Below are positions 1 to 8,172 of a stretch of DNA of 10,422 nucleotides, piece by piece. Each line of letters opens with the position of its first letter. Position 1 is the first letter of the stretch. Source of the stretch: Bremia lactucae (lineage: Eukaryota; Oomycota; Peronosporomycetes; Peronosporales; Peronosporaceae); the NCBI RefSeq assembly GCF_004359215.1, contig NC_090628.1, positions 1,410,879 through 1,421,300 of the forward strand, read 5' to 3'. The translations under genes and the position numbers were made by a program. The notes beneath the pieces are model-generated. The model was not told the DNA's origin, did no database searches, and saw only the letters and a program-made list of their open reading frames with translations.

Positions 1-2
1 GC

Positions 3-728
3 CCTGAAACAGTTCCATGCGAGTTGCCTAAGGATAAAGGAACTCGACATGGGATCGAGCTCAAACCGGGCTCGAAGTACTGTGTCATGAAGCAGTGGCC
101 ACTGCTTTGTGAACAAGTACTTGCGATCGATAAATTATTTACCGATCGAGTAAAAGCGGACCATGCAAGGGAGTCAACCTCCCCACATAGCTCTTCGACC
201 TTCTGTGTGCGAAAGGCTACAAGAGGTTGGCGGATAGTGCACGCATTCAACAAACTGAATGCTGCAATGGTACCGGCTCAAACGTTGATACCTAGAAAAG
301 ACGTAATCATAGATAATATGTCTAAGAGTACGATCTTTTCGTCTATGGGTCTGATGGATGGGTTCTATCAAATCCTTATGCGTGAACAGGACATCCCGTA
401 CACAGCAGTGAGCACTCCCAGTGGGATCCTCTGGGAATGGCTAGTGATACCTCAGGGGCTTTGTAACGCCCCTGCAACATTCAACAGATGCGTAACGAAG
501 TTATTGAGACCGGTGCGAGAATTCGCACCGAGATATTTCGACAATGTATTCGTCCATAGCCGAGCCATGGACGGAAAGACTGACGTGGAAGTTCATAAAA
601 CTCACGTTCGTCAGGTTCTTACACTTATGCGAAAGCATGAGTTGTACGCAAATCTTTAGAAGTGCATATTCGCTGCAAGCGAAATACCACTTCTTAGATG
701 CATCGTCGGTAAACACGGCGTGCGCCCT
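3..728 (+). pseudogene. pol: Element A reverse transcriptase, fingers and palm
   Basis: This encodes the polymerase domain that copies element RNA into DNA. The frame is open from the window edge to a TAG at 657-659 and reads on in the same frame to about 728, so the true start is outside. Visible motifs are KYCVMKQWPL near the start, the FNKLN and PRKD blocks, LMDGFYQ, the VIPQGLCNAPATFNR palm block and FVHSR. Two catalytic positions are changed. The Asp expected before LMDGFYQ is Gly (codon 348-350), and the YxDD box reads YFDN (534-545). The frame breaks after the RPDPE block near 726. The identity is secure; it is not functional. Confidence 0.9.
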
Positions 729-1482
729 GATCCCGAATGATCAACGCAATCACCGACTGACCAGTTCCAGTCGATGTCAAGGGACTGAAAAGTTCCTTGG
801 TTTAGCGGCGTACTTGCACAAATACTCTCGCAATTATGCAGAGATGACAGTTCATCTCTCTCGTCTCTTGACAAAAGACGAGAATCGGTTATGGAACGGT
901 GATTGTCAGCGTTCCTTTGAGGGTATCAAGCAAAGCTTGATGCAATCGCCCATCGTGGCGATTGCAGATCAAGACAGACCATTCCATGTGGTCTGTGACG
1001 CCAGCGATTTCGTAATCGGCTGCAGTAATGCAATACGATACAGACGGCGAAGAGCGCGTCGTCTGTTACCAATCGCGCCAGCTGCAACCAGCTGAACACA
1101 ATTACCCAGTGTATGACAAGCAACTCCTTGCATGAAATATGCATTGGCTAAGGTTAGAGTCTATATCCTCGGAGATAGACCGTTCATCGTATATACGGAC
1201 CATGCGTCATTACGCACGGCCGTAAACAGCCTACATCCCTTGCAAAGAATGGCGAGATGGCTATTCTTCTTCGCGAAGTATAATTTCTCCATGAAATATA
1301 AACCAGGACGACTTAATGTCGTCGCTGATGCGTTATCACGCCGACCCGATTTCGAGTCAGCAGTGCACTCCAGCAGTGAAAATAATCCGACTGTTGCAAC
1401 ACTCACTACGAGTGTTCCGTCATCAACCTTAGTTGATGAAATTAAGAAAGTCTACACAGAAGATAAAGACTTCTATGTTTGA
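727..1482 (+). pseudogene. pol: Element A RT connection and RNase H
   Basis: This would finish the RT thumb/connection and supply RNase H, which removes the RNA strand during copying. The reading frame starts with a degenerate stretch, then FLGLAAYLHKYSRNYAEM and DCQRSFEGIK. RNase H follows with VVCDASDF (first catalytic Asp), a shift at about 1027 into a second frame carrying QYDTDGEERVVCYQSRQLQP, and another one-base loss at 1132 inside LLAMKYAL. YTDHASLR keeps its Asp (1198-1200), and the domain closes with KPGRLNVVADALSRRPDF. A stop at 1480-1482 comes one base out of frame with the next block. The RNase H catalytic residues look kept, unlike those in RT. Confidence 0.9.
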
Positions 1483-1811
1483 TGGATCATCTAATAAATC
1501 CATTTCGTAAATCTTTTAAAGATATACCGGCTTTATATCGATTGTCATCCGATCGATACACAACACGCAACGGCTTATTGTATTACACAGCCGTTGCCGG
1601 TGACACTCCACGTGTCGTCGTATCAACTCACAATGATTTGCGCTTGCGCATCATGTATGAGTGTCACGATGCTCCAACAAGTGAGCATCATGGACGTGAG
1701 AAAAAATTTCTCACGGTAAGTCGCGTCTTTTACTGGCCCCGCCAGTATCAGTTCGTGCGCAAGTACATTCGTGCTTGCGAGGTATGTCAACGGGTGAAAC
1801 CTAGCTCTTGA
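1479..1811 (+). pseudogene. pol: Element A integrase N-terminal H2C2 zinc finger
   Basis: This is the zinc-binding head of integrase, which helps assemble the enzyme on element ends. The open stretch reads RNGLLYYTA, then YECHDAPTSEHHGREK with the two histidines, then FYWPRQYQFVRKYIRACEVCQRVK with the CxxC pair, so all four ligands are present. It begins one base out of phase with the preceding RNase H frame and ends in a TGA (1809-1811) where the family normally reads through into the core. It is the best preserved part of element A. Confidence 0.9.
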
Positions 1812-2110
1812 TTCCGTGCACCTCTCCAACCTCTACTACTTCCGCAGAGTGTTGGCAGTCCGTATCGATGGACTTCCTCTTCGGATTTCCCGAAGACGAT
1901 CACAGAAACAATAAAATCCTTGTTTTTGTGAAAGATTCAGCAAAATGGACCATCTTGCTGCAGTAACAGAGTCAATCACGGCTCCAGGCTATGCCTGTGT
2001 CTTTATCGACACGGCATTCAGACTCCACGGTTTATTACTAAACGCGTAATTCGCGTCCTCGAAGAAATACTTCGAGATTACGTCCGATCGTATCCGAATT
2101 GGACCGAGTT
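1812..2110 (+). pseudogene. pol: Element A integrase core, internally deleted
   Basis: Only the first part of the DDE core is left. After a frameshift, SVSMDFLFGFPEDD carries the first catalytic Asp (1871-1873). Another shift near 1945 gives HLAAVTESITAP and then VFIDTAFRLHGL. At about 2030-2050 the sequence jumps straight to RVLEEILRDYV and PNWTEFLPM, which normally sit well downstream. The missing piece holds the second catalytic Asp and the Glu, so the copy cannot integrate. The expected content of the gap is family knowledge; the junction itself is read from the sequence. Confidence 0.8.
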
Positions 2111-2117
2111 TTTACCG

Positions 2118-2478
2118 ATGCATACCCACCAAACTAAAGGTAACTTTAAATTTAAGGGGGGAAGAGCAAAACCATTTCTGGCTCATGCACATCACGCTTC
2201 GAACTTACCAACGACGCGAATGATGTCGATGTCGAAGCAAGCCATCGAATATGAGAAAGATATCATGGCAGTGCGCACAAAGCGCACTGAAGAAGACAAA
2301 ACAAATGAGTCAGCAGAGGAATTTCTGCTGGCTCGAGAATCAGTTGTCCGTGTACTGCATGCAGAGGCAATGCGTACACAATAGAATTACCATGTAGGAT
2401 GCAAACGCATCCTACGTTTTACGTTGGTCGGCTCCGCCCGTACCATAAGTACGGTTTCTTCCGTAGACGGATCTGACC
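2118..2478 (+). pseudogene. pol: Element A post-integrase tail (tether/SH3-like region)
   Basis: This is the C-terminal part of integrase that follows the core. An open stretch of 88 codons has TTRMMSMSKQAIEYEKDI and ESAEEFLLARESVVR, a charged helix-rich segment. At about 2360 the frame changes to RGNAYTIEL followed by HPTFYVGRLRPYHKY, the block just before the C-terminal region in gypsy polyproteins. The usual loading segment between these two pieces is missing, so a further deletion lies at about 2355-2365. Beyond 2478 I see only a short LTR-proximal remnant and no clear chromodomain. Confidence 0.75.
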
Positions 2479-2639
2479 ACCCTTTTAAAGAATCCCTAAA
2501 AGATTCTTATGCTCACGAACCAGTTTTTCATGTTGAATATTGAGGTTCTCATGCCGGGTCCGAAGATCCTCGAAACCGCGACGAGCTGACGACAGCTCAC
2601 CACGAAGAGCGTGATATATCCCCTCGCTCCTTAAGCCAG

Positions 2640-2972
2640 AGGAAGACTTATATACTCAGAGTGACTTAATTCTGAAGAGCCAATAGGTTGAATAACTCAT
2701 TAAGTTGTACGAGCTCGGAGAGCTTAACGAATCCTAGTTCAAGAAATTCAAAGGTTCGTGAAACCAAGTGACAGCTAGTGCTCGAGAGTATATACCTTAG
2801 AAAGGTTTCTATCTGTCACAGCTCAATGCGCAAGTCTAAGGAGCTTTAAGATCATAGGGGAAATGAACTTTAGTTAGTTGTTGAATCTAAAACCCTTACC
2901 CTAGCTAGTTTAAACATTGATTTTGGCCGCGAGGTTTGTACCTGGCGGCTACCACATTTGTTGCCCGTAACA
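2640..2972 (+). repeat. Probable 3' LTR end of element A (left boundary unknown)
   Basis: The right end reads GTTGCCCGTAACA. Its reverse complement, TGTTACGGGC, nearly matches the TGTAACGGGC that starts element C's 5' LTR at 8174, as expected for related LTRs with short terminal inverted repeats. The stretch is AT-rich and non-coding, and includes a small ACCTT-AGA-AAGGT palindrome near 2790. No matching 5' LTR is in the window, so the left boundary is a guess placed after a purine run near 2638. Confidence 0.5.
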
Positions 2973-3183
2973 AATGGGTTTTTAGTGTTTAGCTATTTTA
3001 ACTAGAATAAAAAGACATTTTACCCATAAGTAAATGTACCGCCACAACGGCTCCCCAACCGAAGTGTGCCCTATTACAACCTCCCCATCAGGCTGTTGAC
3101 ACCGCGTGACAACATTCGCTTCATTTCCACTTTGAGGTTATAATAAAAACAGTTAACCGTTGAGTTTTGCATTCCTTCGTCTG
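2973..3183. other. Unassigned spacer between elements A and B
   Basis: No domain is recognisable on either strand. AT-rich sequence includes ttataataaaa at about 3137 and gCATTCC at about 3168, which loosely resemble a TATA-like site and the oomycete initiator (consensus around TCATTYY). These lie just before an ATG at 3184. The match is one base off, so this is suggestive only. The first bases after 2972 (aatgg) would be element A's target duplication if its boundary is right. Confidence 0.3.
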
Positions 3184-3962
3184 ATGACAACAAAGCGTGA
3201 GTCACAAACTCTTTGCTCCTTCCTTAACGATGATATGATGGTAGGCTATGAAAGTCACACTCCCTTTGAGGATGAGGAAAAGAGTGCTGCTCCTACAGCC
3301 TCGTCGTGTGGACGAATTTTGACGGGCCCCAAACTCATTTCCAGAACGTGGTAACGTGGACGTGTTAGCTGAATTGCGCAGGACAACGGACCTTGAGTCC
3401 AGCATAAAATACTAAGCCATTTGATGATGAGCAAGAGCAGGCAATCCCCAGAGAGGAACAAGTTCGTCGAAACGGTGTACACCTTGCGAAAGCAAAAGCT
3501 CACATTGAATACCGATTCTCTCCACTTAGTGTGGAAGAGCGCCTCAAAGAGGTTAAGGGTCACACCTTGACCATCAGGACCTCCGAATCCAAGCCGAGGA
3601 CGCCGAAGAAACTCGTGCTTGCGACGCTTTTCATGAGCGATACCTTACGCCCAAGGTAATGACGCGAGGTCAGTATTTGACGCGTTTGCGTGATCAGACA
3701 CGTATGGCTGCGGTGACCTCAATGAGGGAAAATCCGATCGTTCTATTTCCAAACGAGTTAAAAAGCGAAAACAAAGCTTCGTTGAGAGCTGGGTTACGAG
3801 CATGCCGCCTCCGCATAATCTGGTCGATAAGAAAGTGTGTGGATGCGGCTGATGTTCGTTTGGAACGGAGCTTCGCTTCGATTTCGCCAAGCTTAAGGCT
3901 AGTAAAATTCGGCGTTTATCCCTCAAAACGAGTATAGGCCTAGCCAACGCTTCAGTGTTACA
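3035..3962 (-). repeat. Weak candidate 3' LTR of element B
   Basis: Read on the - strand, TGTAACACTGAAGCG starts at 3962, about 90 bases after the chromodomain. It shares its first six bases and a later CGTTG block with element C's LTR start. On the + strand TGTACCGCC at 3035 would be the inverted other end. The implied 928-bp LTR cannot be tested because B's 5' LTR is outside the window, and no polypurine tract precedes 3962. This reading competes with the + strand gene remnant covering the same bases. Confidence 0.2.
3184..3960 (+). pseudogene. Unrecognised coding-like remnant, several frames
   Basis: I do not recognise this. On the + strand, natural-looking protein segments follow one another with frame changes. 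They are an ATG-started stretch with MTTKRESQ and FEDEEKSAA (3184-3354), VDVLAELRRTTDLESSIKY (from 3356), DEQEQAIPREEQVRRNGV and SVEERLKEVK (about 3428-3570), DAEETRACDAFHERYLTPKV (about 3600), YLTRLRDQTRMAAVTSMRE, and lastly KRVKKRKQSFVESWVTSM and FAKLKASKIRRLSLKTSIG to about 3940. It is charged, with no signal peptide or membrane segment. It could be a dead host gene, an extra antisense ORF carried by element B, or chance. A competing - strand reading (3645-4052) stays open in frame with B's chromodomain. Confidence 0.25.
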
Positions 3963-4051
3963 GTTGCGCGCGCAACCATGGATCAAAGCCGCACTGAGGC
4001 TGACGATCCATCTATTCCTACTTCTATTGCTATGGACCGTCGTCTGTCGCA

Positions 4052-4240
4052 AGTTAACCCCGATCTGGCGCTCAAAACCGTCAATGGCCTACGGGCAATC
4101 TTGCCGAAGAGGTACCTCAAACTCCCAAGAGTTTTCCGAAGAGTTATACTCAAGTCACTTCACCAGATATTTGTATTAATCCTCGCGACGGCGTCGCTTT
4201 AGGATCTCCTCCGCGTGAAACTGAAGGTTTCATCGCTCAT
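4052..4240 (-). pseudogene. pol: Element B C-terminal chromodomain
   Basis: This domain targets chromovirus integrase to marked chromatin. On the - strand one frame reads LLDER, then NLQFHAEEILKRRRRED, YKYLVK, ENSWEFEVPLRQDCP and AIDGFERQIGV. This is the chromodomain pattern: a first strand with an aromatic residue, the YLVKW block, the NSWE block and a final helix. Four stops break it: TGA 4230-4232, TAA 4176-4178, TGA 4155-4157 (at the Trp of YLVKW) and TAG 4089-4091. The same frame stays open without a stop to 3645. The + strand ORFs across this stretch are shadows of it. Confidence 0.8.
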
Positions 4241-5074
4241 CGAGCAACGCGGGAGGGGGCCGAAATCTCGTTGATGATCCAAAGCACGAGGTGCAACTTC
4301 TTCGCGAAGCTTTGCTCGGATTTAGGGCTATTTTGACGCGGTCCAAAACCGTGTTTCAACATTAAAACGCCTACAACCTCGTTTCGAGGGCCAGCTGGAC
4401 ATCCTGGTGAGGATGCGGCAATCTGCGGCATGGCCGCCTGTCTTGGCGCAAGCGCCTTTCAATCCGGCTGGAAAGGGTCCCGGTATGGCAAAAGCAAGCC
4501 CACGTAGAACACTGGGTGTGTACGCAGCTTGCGAGGAAGGTTAAGGATGTTAGCAAGGCCCTCCTCTGCCTCGACCGAAAATGCTCAAATAAAGCGCGGG
4601 CGCAATTTGGTCATAAGACAGCAGAAACCAAGTTTGTAGGTTGGCTTTTAGTGTTTAGCAAAACTCGGTCTCCGACAGCATAAGAATCAATTAAACTTCT
4701 GCCTATGGCATCCGCTTGTTTTGTTTGTTTGTCTTGGCTATCAGCCATCGTGTCACATACATGTCTCAAGACACTAAATCGCGTTGCTAGTGAATCGCTT
4801 ACTTGTTTCCGAATGGTAACAGGGCTGGTAGCAAGTCCATCGGCTAATTCTTCCCCACCAAGCCCTATACCATGCGTCGCATTGGTTGGGACGCAGGCCT
4901 GGCGAGCAAAGCTGCGTCCACGTCGTGTTTATTATAAAGGAACGCGTGGGTGGGTGAGACCGTTGACATAGAACGGAGTATAGTCTGTCGAGGCATGTAC
5001 AGCGTTATTTAACGCAAACTCCACAACCGGGAGCATTGAGCTCTAGCGCTTTGGTGTCTCAGCACACACTGCGC
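4240..5074 (-). pseudogene. pol: Element B integrase C-terminal region and linker to chromodomain
   Basis: Read on the - strand, this continues from the integrase core. VEFALNNAVHASTDYTPF and YVNGLTHPRVPL end in two consecutive stops near 4930. A variable stretch follows with SDSLATRFSVLRHV, then DRVLLNTKSQPTNLV near 4650. After a shift come LANILNLPRKLRTHPVFYVG and LLLPYRDPFQP (about 4462-4520), then a proline- and alanine-rich linker to the chromodomain. The VLLNT and HPVFYVG blocks are the SH3-like core that follows gypsy integrases. Order and spacing fit the family, but the reading frame changes at least three times. Confidence 0.8.
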
Positions 5075-5391
5075 AGAACGTATTTGATGACGCGATTGAC
5101 ACGCTCAGTCTGACAATCGAAATGCGGATGGTCCGCTGTGGACACGACGAATTTAATGCCAAGCTCTCGGAAAATCGATTTTCAAAATTTACTTGTGAAT
5201 CGGGGGTCTTGATGAGAAACAATTGCCACAGGCAAACCGTGTTGTCGATACACGCAACCTATAAACAGACTTGCTGTACCTTCACCATCAGTGGTATCCG
5301 GCACAGCCGCTACATGAGCCATTTTGCTCAATCAGTCAACAAAGAGTGTTGGCGGCCCAATCTTTTGGTAGGGCAAACACAAATCCATACT
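5075..5391 (-). pseudogene. pol: Element B integrase catalytic core
   Basis: This is the DDE strand-transfer domain. On the - strand, SMDF gives the first catalytic Asp (codon at 5383-5385), followed by a frameshift. Then come SKMAHVAAVPDTTDGEG, FIGCVYRQHGLPVAIV, SHQDPRFTSKF and STADHPHFDCQTERVNRV. The third residue, Glu of QTER, is kept (5104-5106). The position that is Asp in the usual SDRDPRF box is His (5212-5214). A TGA follows SKF and another ends the stretch after VLRSVC. Unlike element A, the whole core length is present. Confidence 0.85.
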
Positions 5392-5653
5392 AATGGACTC
5401 CTAACACCCTGTGTATACGGGCATACTGGCCAATGGCGCAGCAGCATAAGCCGCATGTGCGAACGTATGTGCTTAACCATCTGTAAAGCTTGGGACACCA
5501 ATAAATCTGGCTTACGGAGCCGTAGGTCTTTTCTCTACCGAGACGACCACCAAGAACGGTATCAGGTGCCTCATAGATGATTCGATACTTTAAATCCTTA
5601 TCATGAAGAACAACGACGCGCGGAATATCCGCAGAATTCGTGCTATAGAGCAA
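5390..5653 (-). pseudogene. pol: Element B integrase zinc-finger domain, histidines lost
   Basis: Equivalent to the H2C2 head seen in element A at 1479-1811. It reads STNSADIPRVVVLHDKDLKY, then YEAPDTVLGGRLGREKTYG, FYW-like QIYWCPKLYRWLSTYVRTCG and LCCC. The CxxC pair is present. Both zinc-binding His positions have changed: Pro stands where YEC/AHD has His, and Gly-Arg stands where GHxGREK has His. It ends at a TAG just before the catalytic core, in a different frame from it. Confidence 0.85.
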
Positions 5654-6290
5654 CAGGTCGTTACTGATAGAAAATCATGTAACCTCAACACAAATGTGCC
5701 GACAAATTGACGTCTGGCTCCGTGCTCTTAAGAGCTCGTAGCAGAGCTACACACTGTTCATCCTTGGCGTAAGTGAACGGATTTATTCAGTAATAGGTGA
5801 TGCTATAGTCGTTAAATGAGAGAACTTAGTATCCAGCCTGCGTGATAACGCATCAGCCAGAGCATTTTGCTTGACGAGGCTTATATTTCACCTCGAAATT
5901 GTATTCGGCGAAAAATGAAAGCCATCGAGCCATTATGTGTGATAGATGGGGCGAATTAGTCGCAGTGCGTAAAGACGCGTGATATGTATAAATCACAACG
6001 ACTTGCAGTCAAGTGGATTAGCTCTGAATTTGACAAGAGCATACTTTATTGCAAGCAACTCTTTGTCATTAACTGGGTAGCTCTTTTTCGAAGCTTTAAG
6101 CTGTCTCGACTCGAACGCAATACACGTTCTCGCCCATCATTATCTTCTTGTAACACAGCACAGCCGATGGCAAAATCCGATGCGTCACAGACGACACTAA
6201 AAGTCCAATTTGGATTTGGCAGAGCCCGAATCCGGGCAAGGATAAGACGATCCTTTACTGCTTGAAAAGCAGTATTTTCGGTGCTAGTTC
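5654..6290 (-). pseudogene. pol: Element B RNase H and connection to integrase
   Basis: On the - strand this reads AFQAVKDRLILARIRAL, then VVCDASDFAIGCAVLQEDN with the first catalytic Asp (6184-6186). After a frameshift come ESRQLKASKKSYPVNDKELL with the catalytic Glu (about 6059) and AIKYALVKFRA. The normal YTDHASLR box reads YTYHASLR, so the third acidic residue is Tyr (5982-5984). WLSFFAEYNFEVKYKP and LADALSRRLD (about 5830-5860) close the domain. Bases 5654-5830 are a poorly conserved connection with stops. Confidence 0.85.
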
Positions 6291-6344
6291 AACACCATTC
6301 TGTATGCTTTTTAAGGAGATTCGATAATGGCGAAGCCATATCAG

Positions 6345-6718
6345 CGCAAACCTTGCAAGCAGAAGGAATTTCTTCCGCACCGAAAATGCATTTAGAGGCA
6401 TTAACATACAATTTGTTTGTGCGCATGCACTCGAGGACTGCTCACAAATAGTTTATGTGTTTTTCTACATCTGATTGATCCTGTTCCGCATGACTAGAAT
6501 AAAACATCAGAAAAATAAGTATGTGCGAAACCTCGATGAGGACGGAACAGTTGCGTCACTAGACGATTCAATGTAGCCGGGGCATTGGAAAGCTTTTGCG
6601 GCATAACCAGCCACTCACACAGCATACCGCTTGGACTACTAACCGCTGTTAGAGGAATGTCACTAGCTCTCATGAACAGCTGGTAATAGCCATCGACTAA
6701 GTCGACTGCACTGTACAT
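6345..6718 (-). pseudogene. pol: Element B reverse transcriptase palm, deleted at both ends
   Basis: The open stretch 6494-6718 reads SAVDLVDGYYQLFMRASDIP, SGMLCEWLVMPQ and SNAPATLNRLVTQLF. The first catalytic Asp (VDL) is kept. The YxDD box reads YFSD, so one catalytic Asp is Ser. After a TAG and a shift, MRTNKLYVNASKCIFGAEEIP (about 6365-6430) gives the thumb start. The sequence then jumps at about 6345-6362 to MASPLSNLLKKH, missing some 60 residues of thumb/connection. The fingers before SAVDL are also missing (junction about 6720-6775). Confidence 0.85.
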
Positions 6719-6771
6719 CGTTCATCGTACCATATTGTCTGAGGAGCATTTTTCTAGGAGGGGGGGGGGTC

Positions 6772-7240
6772 GTGCAGGTATACTGCCTCTATCCGGAGGT
6801 AATACATATCGTGTGTTGATACACATCACATCTTAATATTCCTTAACTAAGAAAAAAATGGGTCTGTGGGATCTTTAAGGATCGATGATCCACTCCGCGC
6901 GCACAAGATGCCGCTTTTATTTCCTTAAGCGCGGCTTCATCCAGAAGCAAATACAACTTGAGTTCAATATCTGGTCGAAAGACCACTATCTCAGATAAGA
7001 CCCCAGCCTTCAAGGCTCCGTCGAACTCATCAACCGACATTTCGTCTAGCTCTGAAACAGCATGTAATGAAGGAGTTGTCTCAATCCTAATGTTACCATC
7101 GATGTTTTTAGTCATACCATTAACAAGCGTATACAGCTGCGCGCTAGTATCACTTTGTTACGCGATTGTCGCCTTGCGTCCCCCCTGCTTCGGAGTAGAG
7201 ACAATACGCCTCTTAGAAGCCGGGACATTCCCATCCCCAA
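6772..7240 (-). pseudogene. pol: Element B protease-RT linker
   Basis: This is the variable bridge between protease and RT. On the - strand one frame reads KRRIVSTPKQGGRKATIA, a TAA (7158-7160), then NGMTKNIDGNIR and 90 open codons with MSVDEFDGALKAGVLSEIVV, FRPDIELKLYLLLDEAAL and SLKIPQTHFFLS. A shift then gives VKEY and YVLPPDRG (about 6783-6808), the block that normally precedes the RT fingers. The RT fingers are absent: a G-rich tract (6757-6769) sits where they should start. The linker's amphipathic, acidic look fits gypsy polyproteins of this kind; I know no enzymatic role for it. Confidence 0.65.
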
Positions 7241-7740
7241 ATTATTCAGCCTGTATTGGTTCTATACCAGAGCTGTTGTCTAATCCGACATCCGAAAACG
7301 AGTTATGTAGCGCAACTTCCTTGTCCAGTGACCGTTAACGTGTCACTTCACCGTGCATTACAAGGGTTTGACCCGAAACGTCCTGGCGAACCGCCAAAAG
7401 TATCACTACTGACACTCAGTATGGTGCCACCTCAGCCGACCACACTCGGTGGACTTAGACGTGCCACTTCACGTATCTCAGGGATGTTACACCCTTGCTG
7501 ACTCGGCCTTAGGCCTACAATGCTTTCAGCATTCAGTTAATCGTTATAACAACGAAAGTCGCTCGACGAAGTACGTGCCTTTCCACTCTCTTTTTCTGAG
7601 TGGGGCCCAGAATTAATGCTTTCATTGGAGTTTATAAACCCACAGACATTACAATGTCCAAACACTGACAGATTCAGTCAGTGATTTGTGCCAATAGCAC
7701 TTTTGTTGCCTAGCAAAGGTGGTTTAATGACTCTCCATAC
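7241..7740 (-). pseudogene. Element B spacer between protease and linker, mostly degenerate
   Basis: There is no recognisable domain. On the - strand short natural-looking pieces occur, such as IPEIREVARLSPPSVVG near 7450, but stops are frequent in all three frames. In intact relatives this part is a low-conservation stretch of the polyprotein, so it is probably decayed coding sequence and not an insertion. The + strand ORFs at 6958-7338 and 7256-7501 are shadows. Confidence 0.4.
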
Positions 7741-8172
7741 CTTTGTTAGGAATATTGCGCGTTGCGCTTAAGGTCTTAGACCTCCAATCGATCCATGCCT
7801 CATGGCGTTCAGCCAGCCAGGCCATATCAAGGATGAGATCATATCTCGAATCCAAATCAAGGACGAGACAGCGTTCCACGCTGTCGAAGTCTAGAAACTT
7901 AATACCAGCTCAACGGAACTTTAAGAATAGTGGCAAAAAATCCGGTCGCTAAGCGAACAGTGATTATATCACTTACACGCGCTTTTAAGCGCCTCAGTAT
8001 ATTGCTGACTCCCATCACGGGAAAGACGTCGAGCATAATTGCAAGACGCCCCTGAGTCAATTAAAATTGACCATGGCTAATCAAAGCCCTTCACAGTCAC
8101 CTGAGCGACTAACAAGCCAGGCTTTTACTCATGCCCCGTACTATTGCTCGCACGAAGCAATTTGGGGCTAGG
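7741..8172 (-). pseudogene. pol: Element B aspartic protease
   Basis: This retropepsin-type protease would cut the Gag-Pol polyprotein. On the - strand it reads KPGLLVAQVTVKGFD, then ILIDSGASCNYARRLS with the catalytic DSG (8050-8058). After frameshifts come DIITVRLATG, LDFDSVERCLVLDLDSRYD, LILDMAWL (7817-7843) and ERHEAWIDWRSKTL. The DSG loop, the ATG turn and the ILGMxWL-like C-terminal strand are in order, but Gly of ILGM is Asp. A TAA precedes KPGLL and a TAG follows KGFD. The upstream gag is cut off at 8173. Confidence 0.85.

Larger units (their letters stand above)
1..2972 (+). mobile_element. Element A: decayed Ty3/gypsy retrotransposon, right part only
   Basis: Reading the + strand in shifting frames gives the gypsy pol order RT, RNase H, integrase zinc finger, integrase core remnant, post-integrase tail, then a probable LTR ending near 2972. 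Gag and protease lie off the left edge. Single-base frameshifts near 727, 1027, 1132, 1480 and 1812, stop codons, and at least three internal deletions show it is dead. The domains match the chromovirus-type gypsy group as I know it from oomycetes. I could not find a chromodomain in this copy between 2479 and 2640, where one would be expected. Confidence 0.85.

Noticed and set aside
2956..2975. ATTTGTT/AACAAAT hairpin followed by T-rich DNA, like a bacterial terminator
   Set aside because: It straddles the proposed LTR edge in a eukaryotic retroelement, so a bacterial terminator reading does not apply.
3955..4202. Two + strand ORFs of 74 codons, one starting ATG in a good context (MDQSRTEADD)
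   Set aside because: They lie opposite the readable - strand chromodomain of element B, whose NSWEFEVPLRQDCP block is specific. The + strand reading is taken as a shadow here, though the part before 3960 is kept as an open question.
2980..4659. 14-base perfect repeat TTTTAGTGTTTAGC at 2980-2993 and 4646-4659
   Set aside because: The match does not extend. The second copy is inside B's conserved VLLNTK coding block. For AT-rich DNA of this length a chance 14-mer is plausible.
5122..5580. 152-codon + strand ORF
   Set aside because: It is antisense to element B's integrase finger and core, which show ordered family motifs on the - strand.
6958..7501. Two + strand ORFs of 126 and 81 codons, Ser/Thr-rich
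   Set aside because: They are antisense to the protease-RT linker of element B, and the composition is typical of a reverse-strand shadow.
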